Of a stretch of 45,991 nt of DNA, positions 39,501 to 45,991 are shown one piece after another. Positions within the stretch are counted from its first letter, which is position 1. Each line of letters opens with the position of its first letter. Origin of the DNA: a virus. The stretch spans positions 1-45,991 of IMG/VR virus record IMGVR_UViG_3300009504_000009. One strand, written 5' to 3'. The notes beneath the pieces were generated by a model. The model made no database searches and was not told the origin of the DNA. It saw only the letters and a list, made by a program, of their open reading frames with translations. Made by a program: the position numbers and the translations under genes.

Positions 39501-40923
39501 TGCTGTGGGCGCAGAGCTTGGTTCAGCAGAATCAATGATGGCTAAGACAGTTCTTGGAAATCCTTTTGAGGATAGTGATTTCTTTGCTGGAAAAAGAGGT
39601 GTTAAACACATTGTTAATACAATTAAAAAGAGTGATTCACCTTTAGCTGCAAATTTTGACCCACAGAACAACAAGGCTTACATTACTGGAGTTAATAGAG
39701 ATGGTTCACCTAAGGTATCAAGACAAAGGTTTACAATAGCAAATCCTTATGCTCCTGGGCAAGCTGGAAAACTTATATTTTACATCAAGAATTATTCGAG
39801 CGGAGACCAGTTTTTCTTCCCTCCATACATTCAAAGTATTTCAAATACAGAAAATGCAAATTGGAATTCTACAAATTTTCTTGGAAGACCAGAGGCTGTT
39901 TACACATACAATAATTCCAGCAGGGATGCGTCAATATCATTTTATGTGCTTACAGATTATTCTCAAAATGTTGACATTGGTAGAGATTGGGGGAGCGAAA
40001 ACATGGAAAAAGTTACAGCCAACATAAGTCGTCATTTTACCGACTCTGATGTATCACAAAATTCTCGAAGACAACTTAAGGAAGAGCAGCTTCAAAAACT
40101 TAAGTCTGAGCAAACTAAAAAAATGAATGAAGTTAATGATAAGATTTCAGAGAATAATGCCGAAGCAATTCAATTGGAGAAACAGCCAGAGATAACAGCT
40201 ACTACAGGAGAGGGGCCAACACAAGTAAGTTCAAATGTTGCAAGTGCTAAGAAAAATAAGGAAAAGAAAGATAAGGAAATAGCTTTTAATAAATTTAAAA
40301 ACAACACAGAAGGCGCAGCTCTATCAATAGAATTGGCTAATATTACTAAAGAACTTGGTAATACAGAGAGTTCTATTGGGCAAACTGATGCTGATTTCAA
40401 TACAGTTACAAATTATTCCGAAACTAATATTGTTGGCAATAATGTTTATAACATAAATGTAACTAAGCGAGAATTTAATAATGGAGAAATAATTACTAAA
40501 CCAGAAGATACTATAACCAGAATCGACACAATGAAGCAAAGTTTAATGTTTCAACCAGCTTTTTTCTCTGGAGATAAAGTTGATTTTGTCAGAAAGGTTG
40601 AGTTTTTATCTAAGCTTACAAGGCCTGCTGCTGCATATGAGGGGGATGAGATTCCTAAGACTGGATTTTCATTCACCAAGCCACCTATATGCCACATTCA
40701 TCTTGGAGATTGGTGGAATCATGACATCGTTGTAAACAGCGTTGCATTTGACTATGCTGATGCTCCATGGACACTTGACGGAGGAAGAGTTCAGCCTATG
40801 TGGGTCCTCGTGAGTATTAACTTTAATATCATTGGTCCATTTATGGCACAAAACTCTCGCCCACCTCTTTCTACTGATGCTGGTGGTATGTTTAGTCCGC
40901 TTAAGGGAGTAACCAGAGCTTAA
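36562..40923 (+). CDS. Baseplate/tube-initiator-like protein with about 30 tandem 22-residue repeats
   Basis: 1453 residues from ATG 36562 (a TTG one codon earlier is possible). Residues about 59-711 are an uninterrupted array of about 29 units of 22 residues with consensus D-L-S-x-N-x-P-x-x-S-D-L-E-x-D-S-x-x-F-R-x-D; one more unit sits after a short break. Residues about 1050-1150 (ANPYAPGQAGKLIFYIKN then FFPPYIQSISN) and 1330-1450 (KPPICHIHLGDWWNHDIVVN, then AFDYADAPWTLDG and FNIIGPF) look like a tube-type baseplate domain such as T4 gp48/gp54. A coiled-coil, Lys/Glu-rich insertion lies between them (about 1170-1285). The position after the tape measure supports a tail-tube/baseplate junction role. 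I know of no named family for the repeat. Confidence 0.8.
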   Translation: MEDGFPLFDPNDEAARQEQRLKEYYEEFSANARQRLLAKAIVRPITVYDVLYPQTREVLLSKNTPFESNLEEDAKIIRDRLIAKIITDETDLEKISVDFRNSMLARAKFQDDRERLMRDGDSFRKNLISKNSPNSSDIEKDSELIRRNNISKNKPNPSLADSIDDNSPTFRGNNISKNTPKEQDLLRDSESFRNQFRKNDIHKNVPINADLEKDSEAFRRNNIAKNNDSGTDNAEELSRLRRENQLAKNSSNTSSIEETSDAFRKNELSKNLPKDQDLLRDSESVRNQFRKNDINRNVPKDSDIERDNSAFRRNNLTKNIPAKYDIDKDSEIYRNNNLSKDANGVGPNIDDIAKEKRINSLAKNIPSNSNIESDSVVFRKDDLSNNLPKKSNLEKDSEEFRADDLSANKPKVSDLEKDSAPFRADDLSANKPSFTNLENDSIQFRTDDLSLNKPSKSDLERDSVNFRKDDLSLNKPNFSDLEKDSAQFRADDLSVNIPNNSDLETDSAPFRADDLSANKPSFTDLESDSVIFREDDLSLNKPSFTNLEIDSVQFRIDDLSLNTPNFSNLEEDSVQFREDDLSFNVPSTSDLATDSTPFLFNNLSPNVPNNSDLELDSVPFREDDLSANVPSNSNLFVDSEDFRADNLSSNVPSNSNLLVDSALFRANGIAANVPNSTSVLFDSIPFRESNLSPNVSSGTDLLTDSSSFRNSAIAKNAGFGLLGVNVQGAGTSAFLGISRVFTQGILIRQLLFSKNKSKNTNLLLDSETFRKNNQVPNNWQISSNEYTSTNQNWKLGRIMQGSYNTNIVDYSPLEPYKTPTAKAIFSTDDYIVTKGREMQKLYGTSQSVDFPTGRKEREITDALYSVNSKNPKGGEFLDPFFKRQTFVNYLEGSVTTTIRKYAQERSTFNLRGLQAGNPDSLNALNNFAQDGFQDLIQKTIGSFKALAQLRTLTTPTNIIQKNGGVYYAGGAGEADILRPNAVGAELGSAESMMAKTVLGNPFEDSDFFAGKRGVKHIVNTIKKSDSPLAANFDPQNNKAYITGVNRDGSPKVSRQRFTIANPYAPGQAGKLIFYIKNYSSGDQFFFPPYIQSISNTENANWNSTNFLGRPEAVYTYNNSSRDASISFYVLTDYSQNVDIGRDWGSENMEKVTANISRHFTDSDVSQNSRRQLKEEQLQKLKSEQTKKMNEVNDKISENNAEAIQLEKQPEITATTGEGPTQVSSNVASAKKNKEKKDKEIAFNKFKNNTEGAALSIELANITKELGNTESSIGQTDADFNTVTNYSETNIVGNNVYNINVTKREFNNGEIITKPEDTITRIDTMKQSLMFQPAFFSGDKVDFVRKVEFLSKLTRPAAAYEGDEIPKTGFSFTKPPICHIHLGDWWNHDIVVNSVAFDYADAPWTLDGGRVQPMWVLVSINFNIIGPFMAQNSRPPLSTDAGGMFSPLKGVTRA
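36736..38694 (+). repeat. Coding tandem repeat, 66-base unit, about 29 copies
   Basis: Unit of 22 codons. Early copies are diverged and a few carry 1-4 extra codons; copies 14-23 (about 37640-38310) are the most alike. The most conserved positions are the FR pair, D-L/I-S/A, N-x-P and L-E-x-D-S. Third-position differences between units show the array is old and under protein-level selection rather than a recent slippage product. Confidence 0.9.
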
Positions 40924-40952
40924 TACTTTATTTTCATATTTTTTATTCGTAT

Positions 40953-40959
40953 TATTTAT
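40953..40959 (+). promoter_or_regulatory. Putative late promoter motif TATTTAT
   Basis: T-TATTTAT-AGAAAAA; 15 bases before the ATG at 40975. Confidence 0.55.
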
Positions 40960-40974
40960 AGAAAAATAAATACG

Positions 40975-41280
40975 ATGCCATATAATTTCTATAATTTACT
41001 GAAATCAAATGATGTGCTAAAAAATATGCCACCCATATCTATTAGCAAGAGAAGTTCTGATAAATCAGTTTTATATAATAAACAAAAGAATAGGCTTGAT
41101 ACAATTGCTGGAACCATCTACAAGGATGAAACATTCTGGAAACTGATACTATGGGCTAATGAGGAATATTTTATGGAATTTGACATTCCAGATAACACTG
41201 TAATCAGAGTACCATATCCACTTCAAGATGTTTTATCTGAAGTTACTGGTAAAATAGTTGCAAGAAGAGATAGAGGATAA
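40975..41280 (+). CDS. LysM-like small baseplate protein (gp53/gpX-like)
   Basis: 101 residues. Residues about 39-85 follow the LysM pattern: RLDTIAGTIYKDETFWKLIL (D, IA, Y, W in register), then WANEEYFMEFDIPDNTVIRV and PYPL. In contractile tails a LysM-like protein (T4 gp53 segment, P2 gpX) joins the hub to the wedge or caps the tube. The gene sits between the tube-initiator-like gene and the giant hub gene and stops 2 bases before the latter. Assignment is by motif and synteny; gp53 of T4 is longer. Confidence 0.7.
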   Translation: MPYNFYNLLKSNDVLKNMPPISISKRSSDKSVLYNKQKNRLDTIAGTIYKDETFWKLILWANEEYFMEFDIPDNTVIRVPYPLQDVLSEVTGKIVARRDRG

Positions 41281-41282
41281 TT

Positions 41283-44200
41283 ATGGCACAAGAGCAACCA
41301 GAACCATTTAGTATGAAAGACCTTTTCATTGACGTAAAGCTTGAGGCTTGCGTTGGTGGAACTACTTTTGATTTCCTTGGGAGAAAACTTTTTAGTACAG
41401 AGTTTTTTAGGGAGGGAATTGGTTTTGGTATAACCAATATTGATATTGAAATAAACACATCTCTCCAACCTCTTGTCACAATTACTTTTAAAGACCTTTA
41501 TGGCTTAACGGTATTTGGAGGTCAAAGTAGAAATGCAGATAGTGATAATCAATCTCATGACTATAGTGTTTTATTTAATTGGCCCCCTCCAAAATTTTTA
41601 TTTTCATTTAAAGGTTACCTTGGAAAGCCAGCAAGTTGGGTTCTTAATTTAAAGAGAACGAGCACATCATTTAACTCAAGTGATGGTAGCTATGATGTTA
41701 AGTGTGAATTTGTTCCAAATCAATGGGGTTTTTTCGCAGACCTTCCATTTCTTTATCTTCTTGCTGTAAAAAGATTGAGAAAAGATAAGATTGGTCCTGG
41801 AGCAAGTCAGGAGCAATTAAAAAATGTAATTAGTGTTTTCGACCTCATAAAGATTGGTAAGCAAGTTGAAATAAAAACAAGTGATACCACAAAAGAATTT
41901 GATGAACTTGTTAACCAGCTTGGTTCACTTAAATCAAATTTGGCCAGAGCAATTACGGCAACAAATATAGTGTCGGAGGGCCAAGAAATAGATGGAGTAG
42001 TTAATAATCAACCAGTAAAAGATTTTCAGAAAATTACAATTCCTAAATTAAAATCTCTTGATGCAAATATAGATACCAAGGAAAAGTTGGAGTTAAAACT
42101 TGGAAATCCAAGAGAGCTATCAACTTTGAATTCATACTTGCTTTTAGCTATAGAATTTAATGGACAAGATAGTTTTGGGAGTATTACCAAAAATTATAAG
42201 ACATTTAGCGACCAATCAAACGTAGCTGGTGGTAATGACGCTATCAACACAGCAAAAGCAGATGCTTTAAATAAAATATCTGCCAACCTACAAAAAGTTG
42301 ATGATGAAATTAAGAGAAGGGTATTTGCAACATCTGAAACTAAACTTGAAAAAATAACTATAGGAGAAATATTTTCTCAACTCGCAAAAGATTCAGCCTA
42401 TACAATGGGAAGTATACTTGATGCTGGTCTTGATGGATATAGAGGAGATAAAGATAGACAAGGCGCAAGAGATAATTTAGTTGATAAAGGTCGTCTAATT
42501 GGGCAATCATTTCCGCTGGTTTTACTTGAAGATGGAGAAGAGGTTCCAGCAACTAAAAAAAACTTAGGAAATGATGCAGCTGGAGTTGGTGTTGATGAGC
42601 ATGAGATGCAGTTTGTTAAAAATTTTATTTCAGCAATTAGTGAGGGTATAGCAAAAGACCTTCTTTCGAACAATGAACAAAATGGACAAGATGATAGCAT
42701 CCTTAAGCAGAGGGTTAATAATATAGAGATGTCATCATCAAATCCATACAAACCATATTACACAAATATAGCAACAAATATCCTTGTTAGAGGTGGGATT
42801 GCAGCTTATATGACTCGGAGTAATGACCCAAATCTCCCTGGAGATTATACAAATATATTGACAGATAGGGATGATATTCAATCAATCCAGGAGTTGGCAG
42901 ATAGGGATATGCAAAATGTTACTGATAGCATAATACAAAATCTTTCAGATGTTGATTTTTTATTACTCAGGAGGTTTGCTACATTTTTCTCAAGATATTT
43001 TACCTCAGATTGTGAAGCTATTGCAGATTCAGAGGGGAAACCTGGAATAAAATATGATGGAGATTTTGATGATGGAGGTAATTTAATTACTGATGGAGTT
43101 ACTGATTTTAGTGGCGCAGACGTATTGAATTGGAAAGTTGTAATGAGCAATAAAAATCAAAAAGTTGACGAAGTATCTGTTGAAGAAATTAATAAATTCT
43201 CAAAATCTCAACTTGCTAAGGGTGCAGAAGGGGGATTGGAGTACTTGACATTTAAACAAGTGTGGAATGAACTATCCAATGAATCGTTGTTGGCAAATAT
43301 AAGTGTTGTTGGCGAAAGGCTTGAAGGGTTTACAGATATTGAAGACGTTGAATCAAGAAGGGAAGACCAAACTGATGGTGCAGCGAGCGGGTTAAATGGA
43401 TTAGTAACATCTTTCTTGTCGGGTTTGAAATCAGAAGGTGTCAGAAATGCACAAAATCCACTTTCCTTTGTTGACACAACCGACTACACTGCGACAAGAA
43501 TAATTAACAACGGAATAGCTTACATGTATCCACAAAAATTAATTAAATATATAAGCGGTGCCCCTCAAGAAAGAACTTTAGAGAAAAATGTGTATATGGT
43601 TGCTTTATTTGAAGGAGAAGACCATAAGAGAGCTCTTGAGGCAAATACCGCTCCGTCAGATTCTCAATTTAAAAATTCAAATAAAGATACTACTGATGCT
43701 GGACAAAATGAGCCTACTGGATACATTTCTCTTAATGCTAAATTTGGAAAACAAGGGGATGAAGCTGAGGTTCAAGTTGGTGATAAATATTTATTAAACA
43801 GAGTTGGCACACTTGTGGGCTATAGAGATGGAACATCCACTTCTTTTGGAGATAATGTATTTGATTTCAGTAAGTGTAAAAATCCAGGCCCAGCATTTTA
43901 CACTGGAGCTGATGCTCAGTTAAAGTGGAGAAAATCATTTAGGTCAGACAGCGCAGAATCAATAGTCAGCGAAAGTCCAGAAGGGTCAACATTCGCAGGT
44001 TCAGTTGGGTATACGGTTTGTGCTCACATCGGAGAAGAAGAAGACTCAGGTCTTATTTTTGGATTATTTAATATAACCTATGGAGGTAGAAATCAAAGAG
44101 CTTATATTAAAAAGTGTGCTGAAGTTATTTTGGAAAAAATAAAAAATATTGAAGATAAGAGAAATCAGATAATTGGAGAAGTTCTTGGTAAAGCTGGAGA

Positions 44201-45991
44201 CCAGGAAGGTTCAATATATAAGCAAATGCATACTTTATTTCATCAGTGGCAAACACTTTCTTATAAGGACATGAGAGATTCAAGCGGTTCTCTTTGTGGT
44301 GATGTTGATGAAAACAAAACTGGAGATGGAGGAACAAAAGGAAGGGTGTTTGATGTTGCAACATCTCTTGAGAGAAGATTTGGAAATAATCATAAAGACC
44401 TTCAGATTAATGAAATGCTTTGTTTTTCTCAAGAAGAACTTGCCGAGGGAGTTAGTCTAACAGCGGAAGAGCTACAAAGTTTATCTGAAGTTAGTTCTGG
44501 TCCAAATGCGGGAAAAATCTGCCTTAATATAGCTAATCAAAACCAGTCGTCATCAGTTCCAGACGGAACTTTTATCTATGACTACCCAATGCAAAGGATA
44601 GCTGCTCCCAAGGACCCAATTGATGTTAGAGATTCTATTATAAATTTAGAGCCATTGTATAAGCCAAATGCTAATACAACGATTCTAAACATAATTCAAC
44701 AAGTTTGTACAAAGAATAATTTTTTATTCATTCCGATTCCTGGAAATCCAGGATACCTGAATGTAAAGGAAATTTATACTCCAAGTAGAGAGCCAGCAAA
44801 TATTACAATTAAGAATTTCTTTCATGTATTGTTTACTCCAACGCCTGAGTCAAGAACTAAGACAAAAAACACTGATGGAACAGCTCTTGCTGATTATGCA
44901 GATAAGCAGAAGACTTATAATGTAGGGTCATTTGTGATTAAATACGGCCATCCAGATAATCAAATTGTAAGTAGCATACAAGTTGGGACCGAAGATAATA
45001 AAGTTACTGCAGAAAGTATTGTTAACTTGCAAAGATTGGTTGATAATGAAAACCAAAATAAGAAAGTAACAACCGACTGCTCAATGCTCCCAGTTCTTGC
45101 GGGTCGTTCATATAAGGCAAGTGTTGAAATGCTTGGAAACTCCCAGTGTTATCCAATGCAGTTCTTCTTCCTTGAAAATTCACCACTATTTGGAGGGTTA
45201 TATCAAGTAATGAAGGTAAAGCATAGTATTCAGCCAAATGACATGAAAACATCAATGGAGGGAATACGAATGAGATTTTCTCCTGGGGATGGTTATGGTT
45301 CTATAAAACCAATTACACTTCAGACGTTTAGAGCTCTTGGTGAGTCTGAAGCTCCCCTTGCGCTTGGACAAGGGTTTGATGCGGCTGATAGGGAGGGATT
45401 GGCTAATTTTGCGGCTGGGATTATTTCAAACGCTATTTCTAATCTCAGTGCAAATCCAGCTGATTATACAGGAAGTGGCTTTGTTAATGGACCTAAAGGT
45501 GGCCCAGTGGCACTTTCAATACCTGTTTTATCTAACACTCAATTAAATACATATGATACTTCACTTGGTGTTAGAGACCTTTGGAGTGATGGAAAAATAG
45601 TTGGTTCAGAACAACTATACATCATAGATAGCTATCCAGTAACAGCAAAGGTGCTATCAGCCTATAAGGCAATGAGGGATGCTGCTCTTAATGATGGAGT
45701 TAAGCTTGCTCTATCAAGTGGGTATAGAGACCCGTTCAATAATATTATTGCCTCTAATGGTAGATTTATATCGACAGCTCAAAGTGAGCTTAGAAGACAA
45801 AATGTAAAAAATAAATCTAAGAAAAATGATGATAACTGGATTAGAACTGCTTCCTCAAGTGAGTTTAGTCCAGCGACAGCGAGGCCAGGATACTCAAATC
45901 ACAACTCAGGACTTGCAATTGACCTAAATTGTAAGGGAGCGGCATTTGGTGGGGTTGTATTTCCGATTTATGAGTGGCTTGTTCTTAATGC
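41283..45991 (+). CDS. Baseplate hub protein with VanY-type peptidase domain (partial, runs off the end)
   Basis: At least 1569 residues, open to the end of the window. The N-terminus (FIDVKLEACVGGTTFDF, then TNIDIEINTSLQPLVTITFKD, LFNWPPPKFLFSFKGYLGK) is like hub/tail-spike platform proteins (T4 gp27-type beta domains). A long middle is mixed. From about residue 1478 a D-Ala-D-Ala carboxypeptidase-like (VanY) domain begins: ALSSGYRDPF and GYSNHNSGLAIDLN, where H and D six residues later are zinc ligands; the third ligand would lie beyond the window. The peptidase would open peptidoglycan for the tube, replacing the lysozyme of T4 gp5. It follows the LysM-like gene by 2 bases. Confidence 0.85.
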   Translation, partial: MAQEQPEPFSMKDLFIDVKLEACVGGTTFDFLGRKLFSTEFFREGIGFGITNIDIEINTSLQPLVTITFKDLYGLTVFGGQSRNADSDNQSHDYSVLFNWPPPKFLFSFKGYLGKPASWVLNLKRTSTSFNSSDGSYDVKCEFVPNQWGFFADLPFLYLLAVKRLRKDKIGPGASQEQLKNVISVFDLIKIGKQVEIKTSDTTKEFDELVNQLGSLKSNLARAITATNIVSEGQEIDGVVNNQPVKDFQKITIPKLKSLDANIDTKEKLELKLGNPRELSTLNSYLLLAIEFNGQDSFGSITKNYKTFSDQSNVAGGNDAINTAKADALNKISANLQKVDDEIKRRVFATSETKLEKITIGEIFSQLAKDSAYTMGSILDAGLDGYRGDKDRQGARDNLVDKGRLIGQSFPLVLLEDGEEVPATKKNLGNDAAGVGVDEHEMQFVKNFISAISEGIAKDLLSNNEQNGQDDSILKQRVNNIEMSSSNPYKPYYTNIATNILVRGGIAAYMTRSNDPNLPGDYTNILTDRDDIQSIQELADRDMQNVTDSIIQNLSDVDFLLLRRFATFFSRYFTSDCEAIADSEGKPGIKYDGDFDDGGNLITDGVTDFSGADVLNWKVVMSNKNQKVDEVSVEEINKFSKSQLAKGAEGGLEYLTFKQVWNELSNESLLANISVVGERLEGFTDIEDVESRREDQTDGAASGLNGLVTSFLSGLKSEGVRNAQNPLSFVDTTDYTATRIINNGIAYMYPQKLIKYISGAPQERTLEKNVYMVALFEGEDHKRALEANTAPSDSQFKNSNKDTTDAGQNEPTGYISLNAKFGKQGDEAEVQVGDKYLLNRVGTLVGYRDGTSTSFGDNVFDFSKCKNPGPAFYTGADAQLKWRKSFRSDSAESIVSESPEGSTFAGSVGYTVCAHIGEEEDSGLIFGLFNITYGGRNQRAYIKKCAEVILEKIKNIEDKRNQIIGEVLGKAGDQEGSIYKQMHTLFHQWQTLSYKDMRDSSGSLCGDVDENKTGDGGTKGRVFDVATSLERRFGNNHKDLQINEMLCFSQEELAEGVSLTAEELQSLSEVSSGPNAGKICLNIANQNQSSSVPDGTFIYDYPMQRIAAPKDPIDVRDSIINLEPLYKPNANTTILNIIQQVCTKNNFLFIPIPGNPGYLNVKEIYTPSREPANITIKNFFHVLFTPTPESRTKTKNTDGTALADYADKQKTYNVGSFVIKYGHPDNQIVSSIQVGTEDNKVTAESIVNLQRLVDNENQNKKVTTDCSMLPVLAGRSYKASVEMLGNSQCYPMQFFFLENSPLFGGLYQVMKVKHSIQPNDMKTSMEGIRMRFSPGDGYGSIKPITLQTFRALGESEAPLALGQGFDAADREGLANFAAGIISNAISNLSANPADYTGSGFVNGPKGGPVALSIPVLSNTQLNTYDTSLGVRDLWSDGKIVGSEQLYIIDSYPVTAKVLSAYKAMRDAALNDGVKLALSSGYRDPFNNIIASNGRFISTAQSELRRQNVKNKSKKNDDNWIRTASSSEFSPATARPGYSNHNSGLAIDLNCKGAAFGGVVFPIYEWLVLN

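Noticed and set aside
1-45991. tRNA genes or CRISPR arrays
   Set aside because: I saw no TTCGANT-type arm in a cloverleaf context and no regularly spaced short repeats outside coding repeats; a tRNAscan-SE run would settle the first.

Overview
This window is part of the genome of a contractile-tailed (myovirus-type) phage whose virion genes are distant relatives of the T4 set. I recognise counterparts of gp13, gp14, gp15, gp18 (sheath), gp19 (tube), gp17 (large terminase), gp20 (portal), the gp26/gp51 baseplate family, a tape measure, a tube-initiator-like protein, a LysM-like baseplate protein and a huge baseplate hub that carries a VanY-type peptidase. The sequence is strongly AT-rich and genes lack Shine-Dalgarno sites. 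Two promoters match the Bacteroidota housekeeping form (TTTG, 19-20 bases, TAnnTTTG). A Bacteroidota (Flavobacteria-like) host is therefore my best inference.

Layout. Positions 1-1800 hold leftward small genes separated by hairpins, ending with a HAD/zinc-ribbon gene. Positions 1896-8181 hold neck, tail-completion and sheath genes, interrupted at 3984-4394 by a gene-free, GC-rich and probably structured element. Positions 8294-10912 are fibre genes, followed by an I-TevI-like homing endonuclease and a DUF4326 gene. Positions 12182-13496 are a leftward block with the tail tube. Positions 13667-16945 hold another fibre and accessory virion genes. Positions 16993-21086 hold terminase, portal and a small histone-H1-like protein. 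Positions 21206-26516 form a replication block: DNA polymerase III alpha fused to a proofreading exonuclease, a zinc ribbon, an HNH protein and RNase H. A small leftward pair (26485-27064) follows. From 27185 to the end come baseplate assembly, tape measure and baseplate hub genes.

Regulation. Eighteen copies of TATTTAT lie upstream of virion genes, mostly 13-15 bases before the start codon; this looks like a phage late promoter. The polymerase gene and the leftmost HAD gene instead have host-type promoters. Strong hairpin terminators separate several transcription units, and one is embedded inside a convergent gene.

Points most worth a second look are the element at 3984-4394 (two C7 runs that can form a G-quadruplex on the minus strand, plus mutually exclusive RNA helices), the roughly 30-copy, 22-residue repeat array fused to a tube-initiator-like baseplate protein, the late-promoter motif, and the hairpins of the leftmost small-gene cluster, whose single mismatches become G-U pairs only in the sense transcript.
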